Origin: Bemisia tabaci
Lineage: Eukaryota > Arthropoda > Insecta > Hemiptera > Aleyrodidae
Reading direction: 5' to 3'
DNA length: 64,000 nucleotides
NCBI RefSeq assembly: GCF_918797505.1
Contig: NC_092798.1
Coordinates: 52,040,985-52,104,984 of the forward strand
Within the stretch, counting starts at the first letter, position 1, and each line of letters begins with the position of its first letter. Below, piece by piece: positions 12,428 through 23,293 of the stretch. The position numbers and the translations under genes are program-made. Under the pieces are notes generated by a model that made no database searches, had not been told where the DNA came from, and worked only from the letters and a program-made list of their open reading frames with translations.

Positions 12428-13196
12428 AGTATGTTGGAGTTTTTTTGCCAACGTGCGTTAAAAATTCAGCATAAGGCTGAAAATCTCAATACAGAGGGAA
12501 AAAGCTCTTATGAGCACACTGAAAAAAAAACACATTGGATCTAGAGTCCAGACTCTTGAAAACATTGATAAGAAAAAATACTCTTGATTCAATTGGATTT
12601 TTGCTTGAATTAAAACGAAATCCGCTTAAATTAAGAGGCTTGGTTCTTGATTTAAGCTATTTTCTGATTGAATCAAGAGTACTTTTTCTTATCGATGTTT
12701 TTACAGGTCTGGACTGTAAATCCAATGTGTTTTTTTTCCAGTGTAGGGCAGCGCGCACTCATATTTTCGGAAGGTGCACGAAAAAGTGGATCGCATCCTG
12801 ATCAAGACGAATTAAAGGTTATATCGTCCAGCATTTAAGTTCGTAGCCTACAATTTTCTTAGTGCTGACGCGTTTGCACACGACCGATCGGTCCTTGGTT
12901 CATGAACATTCCGCACCCCTGCTTCTTATGTCCCTGGGGGAGACATTAACATTAAGAAATTGAGTAATTAACAATGTAAATTATAATGGTACCCTTTAGG
13001 AAACTCTAAATATTGCATTTTAAGTCGCATCGAAAGGAATAAAAACAGATTAGTCACTTAAGTGCACAGTGCACAGTGCACAGTTTTCCCTCTAAGAGAT
13101 ACGCTGTTTGGTGCAACACTAGATTGTAACACTGCATTGAGATTTTCAGCTTTATGCTGAATTTTTGACGCACGTTAGTAAAAAAACTCCAACGTA
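12428..13196. mobile_element. Inverted-repeat element R, host of A1
   Basis: CAGTATGTTGGAGTTTTTTT...TTCAGCATAAGGCTGAAAAT on the left pairs with ATTTTCAGCTTTATGCTGAA...AAAAAAACTCCAACGTACTG on the right, about 70-bp arms. A1 occupies part of the interior; the rest is unassigned and includes a GTGCACA triplet run at 13062-13084. Confidence 0.75.
12517..12743. mobile_element. MITE family A, copy A1 (CMC/EnSpm-like)
   Basis: Foldback of 227 bp with termini CACTGAAAAA/TTTTCCAGTG and subterminal ACATTGGATCTAGAGTCC. It is palindromic throughout: halves carry CTCTTGATTCAAT and its complement around an AAATTAAGAGGCTTGG centre. Flanks are CA and TA, one mismatch from a 2-bp duplication. It lies inside the larger inverted-repeat element R. 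CACTG termini and 2-bp duplications fit the CACTA/Mirage/Chapaev group; no transposase is present. Confidence 0.85.
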
Positions 13197-13232
13197 CTGT
13201 CTTACGACCCGTGCGTCCTCCGCAATCAGTTT

Positions 13233-13441
13233 GAGTAAATTATTCACTAAAAAAAACTCCGGCCGTGGAAGCCGTCCTTACGGGCTAAATAGACATACCG
13301 CGCGCGTTCCGGGCTCAGAGGCCGAAAGTTCCGGGCGTAGCACCCGGAGCAATCGAAGCTACGACTCTAGAACCCGGATTTTTCAGCTTCTGAACTCGGA
13401 ACGGGCGGTATGTCCATATACCCCGTAACTTTTTTTTCAGT
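13233..13441. mobile_element. Foldback with CACTAAAAAAAAC ends
   Basis: TTCACTAAAAAAAACTCCGG on the left and CCCCGTAACTTTTTTTTCAGTG on the right, with AGACATACCGC and GCGGTATGTC arms. CACT/AGTG ends resemble family A in style, but the interior is unrelated and CpG-rich. Confidence 0.66.
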
Positions 13442-13580
13442 GTAAGAAAAGAGATGTGACTGAAATGTTTTGAAAATTCCGAATACTCAAATCTTCAAAG
13501 TACGTTAGAGGGGCCTATATTTGTGCGAGATAATTCTGTAAATGTATCAAACGCCAGAGGCGATTTGGAGTTTAGGTGGA

Positions 13581-15515
13581 CTACATTTTGCAATTAGGGA
13601 CCAGCCCATCCGTAGGAACATTCACGAACACAGGGGAAGTAATTGTACATTCGTCGTTGCTAAACTGAGCCAGATACAGGGTTATTCAAAAGTTACGCAC
13701 CACTGGCCATAACTTTAGTTCTAATTATGATATCGATTTGCGGTTTGTGGCGTCCTTCCTCATATCGAGGGGGAAACTTTTTGAGGTACTTTTCAGTTCT
13801 TCACCCCCCCAGGGGGAGGGGGGGCGGGGGGCAACTCAAAAATTTCAAATGGCAACCCCCATCATGTGATACATCGTTAGAAAGAGCATGAAAAAAGAAA
13901 ATTTTTGGCGCAAACCGGAAGTCGATCTGATCCCCCTGTCAAAAGTTAGGGGGGTCCAAAGGTTATTTAGGGGGTCCGTACCTTCATTTTTTAGAGTAGC
14001 TTCAGCGGCTCTTGGACATACCGTTTCTCTTTTCAAAGAGTCCTCGAATACTCCAAGTCTGATACCGAAGTCTTCATATTGCCCCCGGGCCACCACAGCC
14101 CCCCCGTAGGGGGGGATGGGCCTGTTACAATGAAACATTGCATTAAAATGCGAAAAGTCACAGAAGAGCTTCAAACTTAGCATCAAATCCGAGTGGAACT
14201 TCTTGCCGATGTTAACGCAAACGCAGCCTGCGACTTTAAAGTGAGTTTTCAAAACTCTTAGCCCCCTGCCCCCCTCATTTTTGGTTGCAGAGCGGGTAAA
14301 AACCGGGAAATTCACTACAAATAATGCCCGAAACTAATGTCCAACTTGAGGAGGACCCTTGAAACGTTGCGATCAGTCGGAGCATTGGAATACAAGGACT
14401 GCCACCCCCTTAAAGTACGGAAACATCCAAAACACCCCCGCTGCCCCCCTCATTTTTCGTTGCGGAGCGGGTAAAAACCGGGAAAATCGCCAGAAATGAT
14501 GCCCGAAACCACTGTAGAACTTGACGAGAACCCTTGAAACGTTGCGCTCAGTCGGAGAACTGCAACACAGGAACTGCCGCCCACTTTAAGGACGGAAACA
14601 TCCATAAAACCCCCGCTGCCCCCCTCTTTTTTCGTTGCAGAGCTGGTAAGAACCGGTCCATCATTTCTGGCGATTTTCCCGGTTTTTACCCGCTCTGCAA
14701 CGAAAAATGAGGGGGGCAGCGGGGGTGTTTTGGATGTTTCCGCACTTCAAGGGGGTGGCAGTCCTTGTATTTCAATGCTCCGACTGATCGCAACGTTTCA
14801 AGGGTCCTCCTCAAGTTGGACATTAGTTTTGGGCATTATTTGTAGTGAATTTCCCGGTTTTTACCCGCTCTGCAACCAAAAATGAGGGGGGCAGGGGGCT
14901 AAGAGTTTTGAAAACTCACTTTAAAGTCGCAGGCTGCGTTTGCGTTAACATCGGCAAGAAGTTCCACTCGGATTTGATGCTAAGTTTGAAGCTCTTCTGT
15001 GACTTTTCGCATTTTAATGCAATGTTTCATTGTAACAGGCCCATCCCCCCCTACGGGGGGGCTTTGGTGGCCCGGGGGCAATATGAAGACTTCGGTATCA
15101 GACTTGGAGTATTCGAGGACTCTTTGAAAAGAGAAACGGTATGTCCAAGAGCCGCTGAAGCTACTCTAAAAAATGAAGGTACGGACCCCCTAAATAACCT
15201 TTGGACCCCCCTAACTTTTGACAGGGGGGTCAGATCGACTTCCGGTTTGCGCCAAAAATTTTCTTTTTTTATGCTCTTTCTAACGATGTATCACATGATG
15301 GGGGTTGCCATTTGAAATTTTTGAGTTGCCCCCCGCCCCCCCTCCCCCTGGGGGGGTGAAGAACTGAAAAGTACCTCAAAAAGTTTCCCCCTCGATATGA
15401 GGAAGGACGCCACAAACCGCAAATCGATATCATAATTAGAACTAAAGTTATGGTCAGTGGTGCGTAACTTTTGAATAACCCTGTATCATAGTTCCAAATA
15501 GCAAAATGCAATAGA
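13581..15515. mobile_element. Family X copy, split by foldback J
   Basis: GGACTACATTTTGCAATTAGGG...CTAAACTGAGCC on the left of J and CATAGTTCCAAATAGCAAAATGC on the right rejoin into a typical X element (compare 31977-32113). Confidence 0.78.
13677..15483. mobile_element. 1.8-kb foldback J with ~823-bp arms (mariner-like ends)
   Basis: The left arm (13677-14500) and right arm (14661-15483) are near-identical complements around a 160-bp spacer, which itself resembles the inner arm (ACCCTTGAAACGTTGCG, GCAGAGCTGGTAAGAACCGG). Ends are CAGGGTTATTCAAAAG and its complement, flanked by TA. Each arm holds a 156-codon frame differing at two residues. It starts at GTG, has no recognisable domain and is rich in homopolymer-coded Pro/Gly, so I do not call it a gene. 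The ends and TA duplication suggest a Tc1/mariner-mobilised unit. The element splits an X copy. Confidence 0.87.
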
Positions 15516-16242
15516 TCTAATCTTACCGCCAAGTGTGAGATATCCAACTTCTCATGACGGATTGCAATGCAACTGAATACATTTGAAAATTACCTGAAAC
15601 AAAAAAATAAAATTAAAAATTAAAATTTCAAAAGGATTTCAAAACATAGATGACGTCTAGAACTAGCTAAGGAATTTGGGGAAAGGCAGAGAGCACATCT
15701 ACTGGATTCAGAATAGCTCCTCAAAAACCAAAAACTGGAATTTTTCAGAAATTAAGAAAAAATTTTTGAGCACTTTCAACGATGTACCAGACATTTCAAT
15801 CGTCGTTGGTATGGAGGGTTTCCACAAAAACATATTGTAAGAAATACAAAGACTTCTATATAAATTAAGACGATTTATTCTTAAAATTCAAGATTCTGAT
15901 AGAAGGATCTGAAAATTCAAAGACCTTTCAAGGCCTCATAAATGTTGAGCAACTTTTCCTGAAAGGGAAACAGTGAACACAGTCTGATGGTAATATGCAT
16001 GGCCCTTCCTTGAAAATCTCCTTTTCTGCGGACAACCTTATTTGGTCAGAATTGCGACTAAGGGATTTCAAGGAGATCCTTTAAATATTTTTATTAAAAG
16101 GAACATTTTGGCCAACAACGTCGAGAAAATTTAGCGGTATGACTTTGGAGCGATGGATTCTTGCAAAGGGTTACAATGATTTGCTATAGCAGAAAATACA
16201 AGATATGGAAGAATAAATTCTATGATTTTGAAATATCGTAAA
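15516..16242. other. Unassigned AT-rich DNA
   Basis: No inverted termini, long frames or RNA gene signals recognised. Confidence 0.4.
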
Positions 16243-16370
16243 GGGCCCTTTACGTATTACGTAACGCCCTTTCTCCAATTTCTTGTGTAACGCACCCATA
16301 ACGCAGCCCTCTACCCATTTTTTTGATTTACGTACCGCTGGTCTGCTCCCCCCTCGTTTTAAAAAAATCA
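16243..16370. mobile_element. Family CC, partial copy (GGGCCC...ATTACGTAACGC)
   Basis: GGGCCCTTTACGTATTACGT with repeated GTAACGC/GCGTTAC-type words (TAACGCACCCATAACGC) matches the left half of 55250-55582. Confidence 0.6.
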
Positions 16371-16421
16371 AGAAAACTTGATTTCAAAATATCGCGGTTT
16401 TTCCGTTGAAAAACGCTCCTG

Positions 16422-16655
16422 CACTGGAAAAAAAAAACACATTGGATCTTGGGTCCAGACTCTTGAGAACATTGACAAGAAAAAATACTCTTGATTCAAT
16501 CGGATTTTTGCTTGAATCAAAACGAAATCCGCTTAAATTAAGAGGCTTGGCTCTTGATTTAAGCTAGATTCTGATTGAATCAAGAGTACTTTTTCTTGTC
16601 GATGTTTTTAAGAGTCTGGACTCCAGATCCAATGTGTTTTTTTTTTTTTCCAGTG
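16422..16655. mobile_element. MITE family A, copy A2
   Basis: CACTGG...CCAGTG foldback of 234 bp with exact TG duplication (16420-16421, 16656-16657). It is very close to A1 in the left half (CTTGATTCAATCGGATTTTTG). Confidence 0.87.
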
Positions 16656-17114
16656 TGGGGAAAAGACGCCTGGGAGGGCAACACCGAGTATCGGAACGGG
16701 GTCTGGTGGCATCCCCTCAATTACGGAGCGCCCCGCTCGCACAAAAAAACCGGGAATTATTTTATTCATTTTCAGGACAAAAAAGCGGTAAAACAGAGGC
16801 TCGGAGGCTGCGTGGCCGCCGGCGTCTGGTGAAAAGCGCCCCGCGTCGCCTCGGGAGAGTGTTAACCTCCGGTTTGCATATTTAGCGATTGAGCGATTCC
16901 CATCACGTTAAGTTTCAATTCCTTAATGGATTTCGGCCGGCGTCGGCGGTCGCGGGGGGGGGGGGGGGGGGATCCGGAGAGCCTCTTGTTTTTCGCCGTG
17001 CGACACGGAATTAAAAATGAAACACCCACCCCCGCCCCCAGCTCCCGTTTTCGCTGCCGCCCTTTTTAAATTCGTTTTTAATTTGAGGCCGTTATGTCGT
17101 CGCTGGGTTGACAT

Positions 17115-17205
17115 AAGGGCGTAAGTACACTCGGAGATGAGCCCGGAAAAGCATTGAGTTATATGGACTACAGGGTTCATCGCGAAATGCACTTACGTCG
17201 TTTTT
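17115..17205. repeat. Short foldback AA, copy 1
   Basis: AAGGGCGTAAGTACACTCGG...AAATGCACTTACGTCG with inner GATGAGCCCGGAAAAGC. Same order as 29886-29975. Confidence 0.55.
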
Positions 17206-18941
17206 TCGGGAGGGCGACGGTGTTGCGGTTCGCTTGGCTCGCGGATCGGGACTCCATTAAACTGGATGCGGGTTCGGTTCCGAGTGCTTTTTGTTACATC
17301 TCTCTTTTTTCCATTTTTTTTTTAAAAATTTTAATTTCATTTTGGTGAGCGCATGAGTTGAGTGACAGGAATTCTTGTGTTATTTCCTACGGTATTTCTC
17401 TGAATGTCCTGATTTGCGGACAAACCTTTACTGCACACCGTATGCACCGAATTTCGTTTCATGAAGATCGCAGAAATTTTCTATTGATGTAACCTAAATT
17501 TTAAGAAAGTTGAATTGAACGTTGAATAATCTAGGACAACCCCCCGTTCAAACCAATAGGATTGCTCCAATCCTTTGTATGCTGTTTTGTCCATCAAATT
17601 CAAAAATAGTCTCGCAGGAAAAAAACTCAGTTTCCTATGACAGAAACTTCGATGCTGTTGGCTGCAGGTGCTTGACACAAAGCCATTAAACAAAAGGGGA
17701 AAAAAGAAAAAAAAACCTTCGATGCTCCGTGCGAACCAAAATTCTGTTCTGCGTGTAATATTTATTTGGTTTTCATGATTTGCGAAAAAAAATTCGGAAA
17801 TAAAAACCTGAGACTCCTCCAGATTTTCTGCCAGATTCGTCCCTTTGTAAAATTTCTACCAGTTTTTGTTGAAGAATCTTTGTAAAACTTTCCTTCTCGC
17901 TGAAGCATCAATAAATTATTATTATCAATTAGATTGCACGAACACAGGTTCTTGTCCTCATAGATGATCACCTCATTCTTAGTTATGATGAGTAAGTTGC
18001 ACTGGTCATAGAATCGATTATTGATGGCTTAAACTTGGAGATTGGCAAAAAATAACAGGATCCGTCCAAACGTCTAATTTCTACGTCCAACATTAAAATA
18101 CATGCTGCCCCTTCGAGTAACGCGGCGTATGCCGTCATCTACCGCGGTAGCACATTCCATGGTTTTGCCCATCTTGGATTCATGAATTAGTGATACACGT
18201 ATTTGCATGGGTGGCTCAACTTGAAATACGGATGATACCAAGGCGGAAGGAATCATGGCATGCACAGCCGTTGTGGATGGTGTTTTTTGAAAGGCGACAT
18301 TTTCGTTAATATGTGACAAAATAACTTTGTGTTTCAACAGATCCTCTTATTTTCTGCTGATCTATAAGCTAAAATCATCAAAACACGATGTTGCGACTAA
18401 CGTAACTTACCCATTAAACACAATTAGCATCTACTTGTGACACGACCACATTCAATCTTAATTCAGGCGCGATGCATTAAGCGCTAAAATCCGACATCAA
18501 CTCCAATTTGCCTCATAACAACACACGTTCATAGGAGGAGGGCACGAATAAGTACTCCGTGTACAGAGTTAGACATCACGAGCGTGAGAGACGCGAAAAC
18601 CTTATCAATAGGTAATGCCATAATGGCGAAATTACACACTGGAGACACCGTCGAAACTGTGAAATGAAGATCTACTCGCGGACCTGGCGAGATTTATGTA
18701 ATGACCCGCCCGAAACGGGGCGACGCCAAGGGCGAGGACCCGGGTACACAGGGTAATTAAGAACTTCGGCGTTTATGATGAGTGGTGAGTGGTGTCTCTA
18801 ATGCACATCAACAGACAGCCCGGCGTCAGAAATGTAAAGCATTGTGGCTGGCGGGGATACTGTAATATAATAACGGGCACGCTACTGCAAGGTAATATCG
18901 TCGTCCCTTTGACGTAAGGGCGTATCACCATTTCCACATGA
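17206..18941. other. Unassigned; moderately CpG-rich near 18650-18900
   Basis: No repeat family member recognised, and the frames lack domains. GTAATGACCCGCCCGAAACG at 18697 onward is in a compact GC-rich patch. Confidence 0.4.
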
Positions 18942-19192
18942 CTGCCGTGCTAAGGAAAAACACCGTATGAGCCATCAGGCGTTGCCAAATTTCCTTCGAC
19001 AAACCAAAAATTTTCAGGAAAATCTGTGAATATTTTTCCCGATTTTTTTAGACAATTTCGTTCGTAATTTTATCTAAAACGCCAAAAAATTTCAGGGGAA
19101 AATATTCACAACTTTCGAAAAAAAAAATATTTTCTGAGAGGAAATTTGGCAACTCTGGAATGTTCACACGGCGTTTTTCCTTAGAACGGCAG
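18942..19192. mobile_element. Family H, copy H4
   Basis: CTGCCGTGCTAAGG...CCTTAGAACGGCAG, 251 bp, exact 4-bp duplication ATGA (18938-18941, 19193-19196). Confidence 0.87.
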
Positions 19193-19468
19193 ATGAGTCC
19201 TGTTTTACATATAAACCCATGTACGTTTCCTGGGGTCCACGCGAAAATCGAGATTCGCCCTTACGTCAGAGGAGCAACATATGAGCGTGACGAATTTATC
19301 GCACCTACATTTACGACGACCCCTTTCACAAGATGTAGTATCCCTTTTTAAGACATGTGGAACCCATTTCTGATTGGCTGCCATATGTTAGGCTTACATA
19401 ATATTACAAACCGCCGCAAAGATTACATTTCGAGGGCTAACGAGCAATAGTACCGCCTAACTGACAAT

Positions 19469-19545
19469 GGGACGTATTTATGCTAAAAGGAACTATGCGC
19501 ATAGGGTTTGCGTGCAACATAGTTCCTTTGAGCATATATACGTCC
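19469..19545. mobile_element. Family I, copy I2
   Basis: GGACGTATTTATGC...ATATATACGTCC, 77 bp, flanks AATG/AATT. The interior ATAGGGTTTGCGTGCAA is identical to I1. Confidence 0.8.
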
Positions 19546-19646
19546 AATTTTGGCCAAAGAGAGTTAGTGACTTTGCCGCATCCTACAGTATAAAATACGG
19601 AAGCTGATGATTTTAGTTTCCTCCCCCCCCAATTCTGTAGGGGAGC

Positions 19647-19788
19647 GCCGTGATGACGCTGTAATGTATCGCATGTATTGAAAATTTTGAGGAAAAATCT
19701 TCAAAATTTTACCAGTAAATTTGGCTTATATTGAAGGAAATCCAGCAACGTCTAAAGGCTTATAAGGCGTTTTTCCGTAGAACGCAGG
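19647..19788. mobile_element. Family H, degraded right part H5
   Basis: GAAATCCAGCAACGTCTAAAGG and GGCGTTTTTCCGTAGAACGCAG resemble the H right end; the left end is barely recognisable (GCGCCGTGATGACGC). Confidence 0.55.
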
Positions 19789-20959
19789 CTGGGTCCGGTT
19801 TGTGCTTACTTCAAAAAGAGCGAGCGTATCCCGTCGTGGAACGCAAAAGCTACACGAAAATTTAAATCGATGCGAAAGTACAATGTTGCATAGGAGTAAT
19901 ACGTTTATCTCCCGAACCTATACTAATGAAAAGAGAACGGAGAAAAGTTGAGTTGTAAATCTCTTTCAGCAACGAGTGAACAACGAATGCTTAAAGTCCG
20001 TACATGCTCACCAAGTTTTCGCTTCGAGGCGCGCCCAACTTTCCACCAAAGTCCAAACCCTTGAAAAACGTTGCCGTTTTTTTAAAGAAATCATCCTATG
20101 CTAAGTGGGGCACCGACGTTTTTAATCTCTCGAGTTTGATATGTTTTTGCTATTTCTCTTGGGAATCTTTAAACTTCCGAAACTCTTTCTTCTCTCGTTC
20201 ATTTTTAACCATAGACCTCCTCTTTTTTCGACGTACGTTTCAAAGTCGTGCGCGAAATCAACTTCAGGCGCAGTTGACCACAAAAAGGTCATACCACTTT
20301 TTGACTCCCTTGTAACTTGTTTTGCTAATTTCTTCAAATGTTGGTAAATCCACCTTCGTCTGAATAATGATAAAGCCTAGCATAAAAGACCTGACAGATT
20401 CGAAGCTAACAGCGCATGTTTTTATTTTTCAAATATGCCTAAAACAGAAGTTCCTTACTGCAAAATGTGGTTTGAATGAAATCTATTTCTCTGTCAGTCC
20501 TCGTACCTCTCTGTCTATTTTTATGATTGGTTCGTAGCACCTGAATACAACTGTTCGTGTCCAAAGGATGTGCGCACTGCATACACGAGAAATTGAAGGC
20601 GAACTTAAAAAACTGATCCAAAGCATGTTATGTCTATCTGTTTGTAACATAGTCCTGTTTGGTAGCGCCTAGAGTTCCTTTAAAGAGAGAGTGGAGACAA
20701 CGCAATGAATGTCTCAAACGGGAATAATAAAGATTACGCAAATCGGAGGCTTTTTGCAATCTTTGATCAACCTATTCCCGAATTCCTCTCCCTCTCTCAT
20801 TCCATTTGTACCTTATCGTATACCCCCAATTTTCCGGTCCATTCCAGTTTAAAATCTTTGCAATCTGTGAAACTGTAATCTGTATTTCCGTTTGTGACAC
20901 TTAGATAGCTTAAAATATGGGAACCAATCAAAAATGTATTCGCTTTGTCTTTAATTTCA

Positions 20960-21545
20960 TTAAAGGGACTCTAGTAGCGCCTGGATGAAAGTGTTCGTGA
21001 TCAAAAGATGTGCGCGTTGTATAAGCAAAAATTGAAGGCGAACTGAAAACACATATCGAGCCGCGGCATGTTTCTCGGTCGATCATATATAGTTTCTTTT
21101 TTGATAGCGCCTGGGAGGAACTATTCGTACTCAAGAGATAGGCAAATTTCATAAACAGAAAATTGAAGGCAAACCGAAAACACTTCTCAAACAGTGACAT
21201 ATTTCTCTGTCGACCATATACATAGAGTTTTTTTCTTTGATAGTAACTGAGTGCACCTATTCGTATTCAAGAGATAGGCGAATCGCATCCCGTGCCATAC
21301 TTCCATGTCGATCATACATAGTTTCTTCTTCAAGAGCGCCTGGGTGTAACTAACCGCATTTAAAAGATGAGCGTATTGCATACACAAAACATTAAAGGCT
21401 CACAGAAAACGCTAATGAAACCGTGTGGTATCATCTGTCGATCATAGTTTCTTCTTCAGTGAGGCCTGGGTATATTTATGTGTATTCAAGAGATAGGCGT
21501 GTTGCATAAGCGAGAAATTGAAGGCGCACTTGAAAAAGCGTGTCT
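20960..21545 (+). repeat. Diverged tandem array of family G units
   Basis: Units of about 95-145 bp start at roughly 20965, 21108, 21239, 21333 and 21458. Each has AGCGCCTGG..., ATTCGTATTCAAGAGATAGGCG-like words, AATTGAAGGC, a CGATCATAnnTAGTTTCTTCTT spacer and variable filler. An outlying unit lies at 20520-20600. Small frames read across them but share no conserved protein. Confidence 0.75.
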
Positions 21546-21650
21546 TTATCGAAATCATTGAGCCACAAAACCGCGTGGATGAGAGATAGAAAGCGAAGTT
21601 GTGGGAAAACAATAGCAGGTCCGTTGACCCAGCCCGAGGCCCGTACGGCG

Positions 21651-21894
21651 CGGCGCACAGTGGATCGCATCAACCACACAGGTCGGACATGAAATTTTTT
21701 ACAAAAGCCGCAAATTTTGATGTTTATTTCATCACCCGTCAAATTTCAATAGGTCTCTCTGGAGGAAAATTTCACGAGAAAACCAATAGAACCAATTTTA
21801 AAACCTCAACTTTTCGTATGAATGGAGTTAAACGCTTTTAAAGTTTCCAAATTTTGTCCGACCTCTCTCATCGACTCGATCCACCGTGCGGCGC
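21651..21894. mobile_element. Family T, copy T2
   Basis: CGGCGCACAGTGGATCG...CGATCCACCGTGCGGCG, about 244 bp, with AGGTCGGACA/TGTCCGACCT arms. Confidence 0.78.
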
Positions 21895-21983
21895 GGCGTG
21901 AGACGATAATCCTCCCGAATTTCTCCCCGCTCGCGGTCCCGGATCGCGGTTTCATTCACAAGCTCCTCGCTATGTGCCACGCG

Positions 21984-22226
21984 GCGGCGCACAGTGGATC
22001 TAGTCAATGAGAGAGGTCGGACAAAATTTGGAAACTGTAAAAGCTTGAAACTCCGTTCATACAAAACTTTCAAGTTTTTCAAGTGGTTCAATTGGTTCTC
22101 TCGGAAAATTTTCTTTCAGACACACCCTTTAAACTTTAAATTTGACGAATTATAAATCAAAATTTGCAATTTTTGTCGACAATATTATGTCTGACCTCTC
22201 TTATTGACTCGATTCACAGTGCGGCG
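21984..22226. mobile_element. Family T, copy T3
   Basis: CGGCGGCGCACAGTGGATC...GATTCACAGTGCGGCG, about 243 bp, only 90 bp from T2. The same AGAGAGGTCGGACAAAATTT arm is present. Confidence 0.77.
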
Positions 22227-22259
22227 GCGGGCGGCGTGCCGCTCTCAGACCTACTCTGC

Positions 22260-22509
22260 CTGCCAAGGAAAAACGGCATACGTTCCTTCAAGCGCTGTTA
22301 AATTTCCTCTGGAAAGTACAAATGTTTAGGGAAACTTGTGTAGATTTCTCTTCATTCTCTCTGTTCTTCAGAGAATTTATCCGGTAATTTAATTTGTAAT
22401 ATCTGAAAATGTCGATGAAAAAGATTCAAAAATATCCTCAAAATCAACGTTTTATGACGGGAAATATGGCAACATTCGGATGTTCATACGGCGTTCTCCT
22501 TCCACGCAC
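22260..22509. mobile_element. Family H, copy H6
   Basis: CTGCCAAGGAAAAACGGC on the left and TATGGCAACATTCGGATG, GGCGTTCTCCTTCC on the right, about 250 bp. It lies between T3 and B2. Confidence 0.75.
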
Positions 22510-22569
22510 ATTAATCTCAGGCTCAAGCCCGCTGTCTTCGCCTCTCAAGTATTTCCGCAGCGCAGGAAG

Positions 22570-22744
22570 CGGTGGCGTGGTGGCGTGCTTTGTGACATAT
22601 CGATTGGTCTGCCATTTAAACCTATGGAAAAGTATCGATACACAGGGTGTTCCCAACGAAAACCTTGATAATCGATTTTTAACCATAGCTTCAAATGGGG
22701 AAATATCGATGATCGATCGTTCACACCTCGCGGCCTCGCCACTG
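22570..22744 (-). mobile_element. MITE family B, copy B2 (hAT-like)
   Basis: CGGTGGCG...CGCCACTG ends flanked by CAGGAAG and TAGGAAG, a 7-bp repeat with one difference. The interior matches B1 and B5 (ACACAGGGTGTTCCCAACGA). Confidence 0.78.
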
Positions 22745-22869
22745 TAGGAAGAAGCGGGAAATAGCGTCTGCCTGAGGAAAGGTCCTTCCTTTCGGTCTCT
22801 TTTCAACTTATCGTGTGTGATTTCTTCTGTCTCGCAAGATCATGTCGTGCCGAGTCGGCCCGTTACCAG

Positions 22870-23145
22870 TGGGCCGATTATTGAAATTGATAGACACAGC
22901 TATAGACAAAGAAGAAAAAAGAGATATGGAGAGATTCGGATCCTACTGGTGAATGCGGGTGGTTGCGATGAACAAATGAGGAAGGCAATAGACTAACAAA
23001 CGACAACCCACGGAAACCGTATAGTTAGTCTATCATTTTCTCCCTTAGTCTACGGGGACCACCCATTTCGATCAATGGGATAGCTACATACTCCCTATGT
23101 CTTCTTTGTCTATCGCATTGTGTATCAATTTCAATAATCGGCCCG
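22870..23145. mobile_element. Foldback family D, copy D1 (Harbinger-like ends), nested in N1
   Basis: Termini TGGGCCGATTATTGAAATTG/CAATTTCAATAATCGGCCCG, 276 bp, flanked by CAG on both sides. Subterminal TAGACAAAG repeats occur in both arms. A 3-bp duplication and GGGCC ends resemble PIF/Harbinger; there is no coding capacity. It sits at the left end of an N element. Confidence 0.84.
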
Positions 23146-23148
23146 CAG

Positions 23149-23293
23149 CAGCGATTCGTGAAAATTGTTAACACTGTTAATCCTCCATTTAAATGTATGT
23201 AAAACAATCGATTCTTGGTGAGGCAGATTCCTTCGATATTTGTAATTGATTTAAATGGAGGGATAACAGTGTTGCCAAATTTCAAGAATCGCC
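23149..23293. mobile_element. Family N, copy N1 (hAT-like ends)
   Basis: CAGCAGCGATTC...GAATCGCC with long imperfect arms containing AACACTGTTAATCCTCCATTTAAAT and its complement ATTTAAATGGAGGGATAACAG. Ends of CAGNGGCGATTC type suggest hAT. D1 is inserted at its left terminus. Confidence 0.68.

Noticed and set aside
14845..15315. 156-codon frame, mirrored at 13845-14315
   Set aside because: It begins at GTG, not ATG, lies wholly in foldback arms and has no known motif. Duplication of the arm explains why both copies are open.
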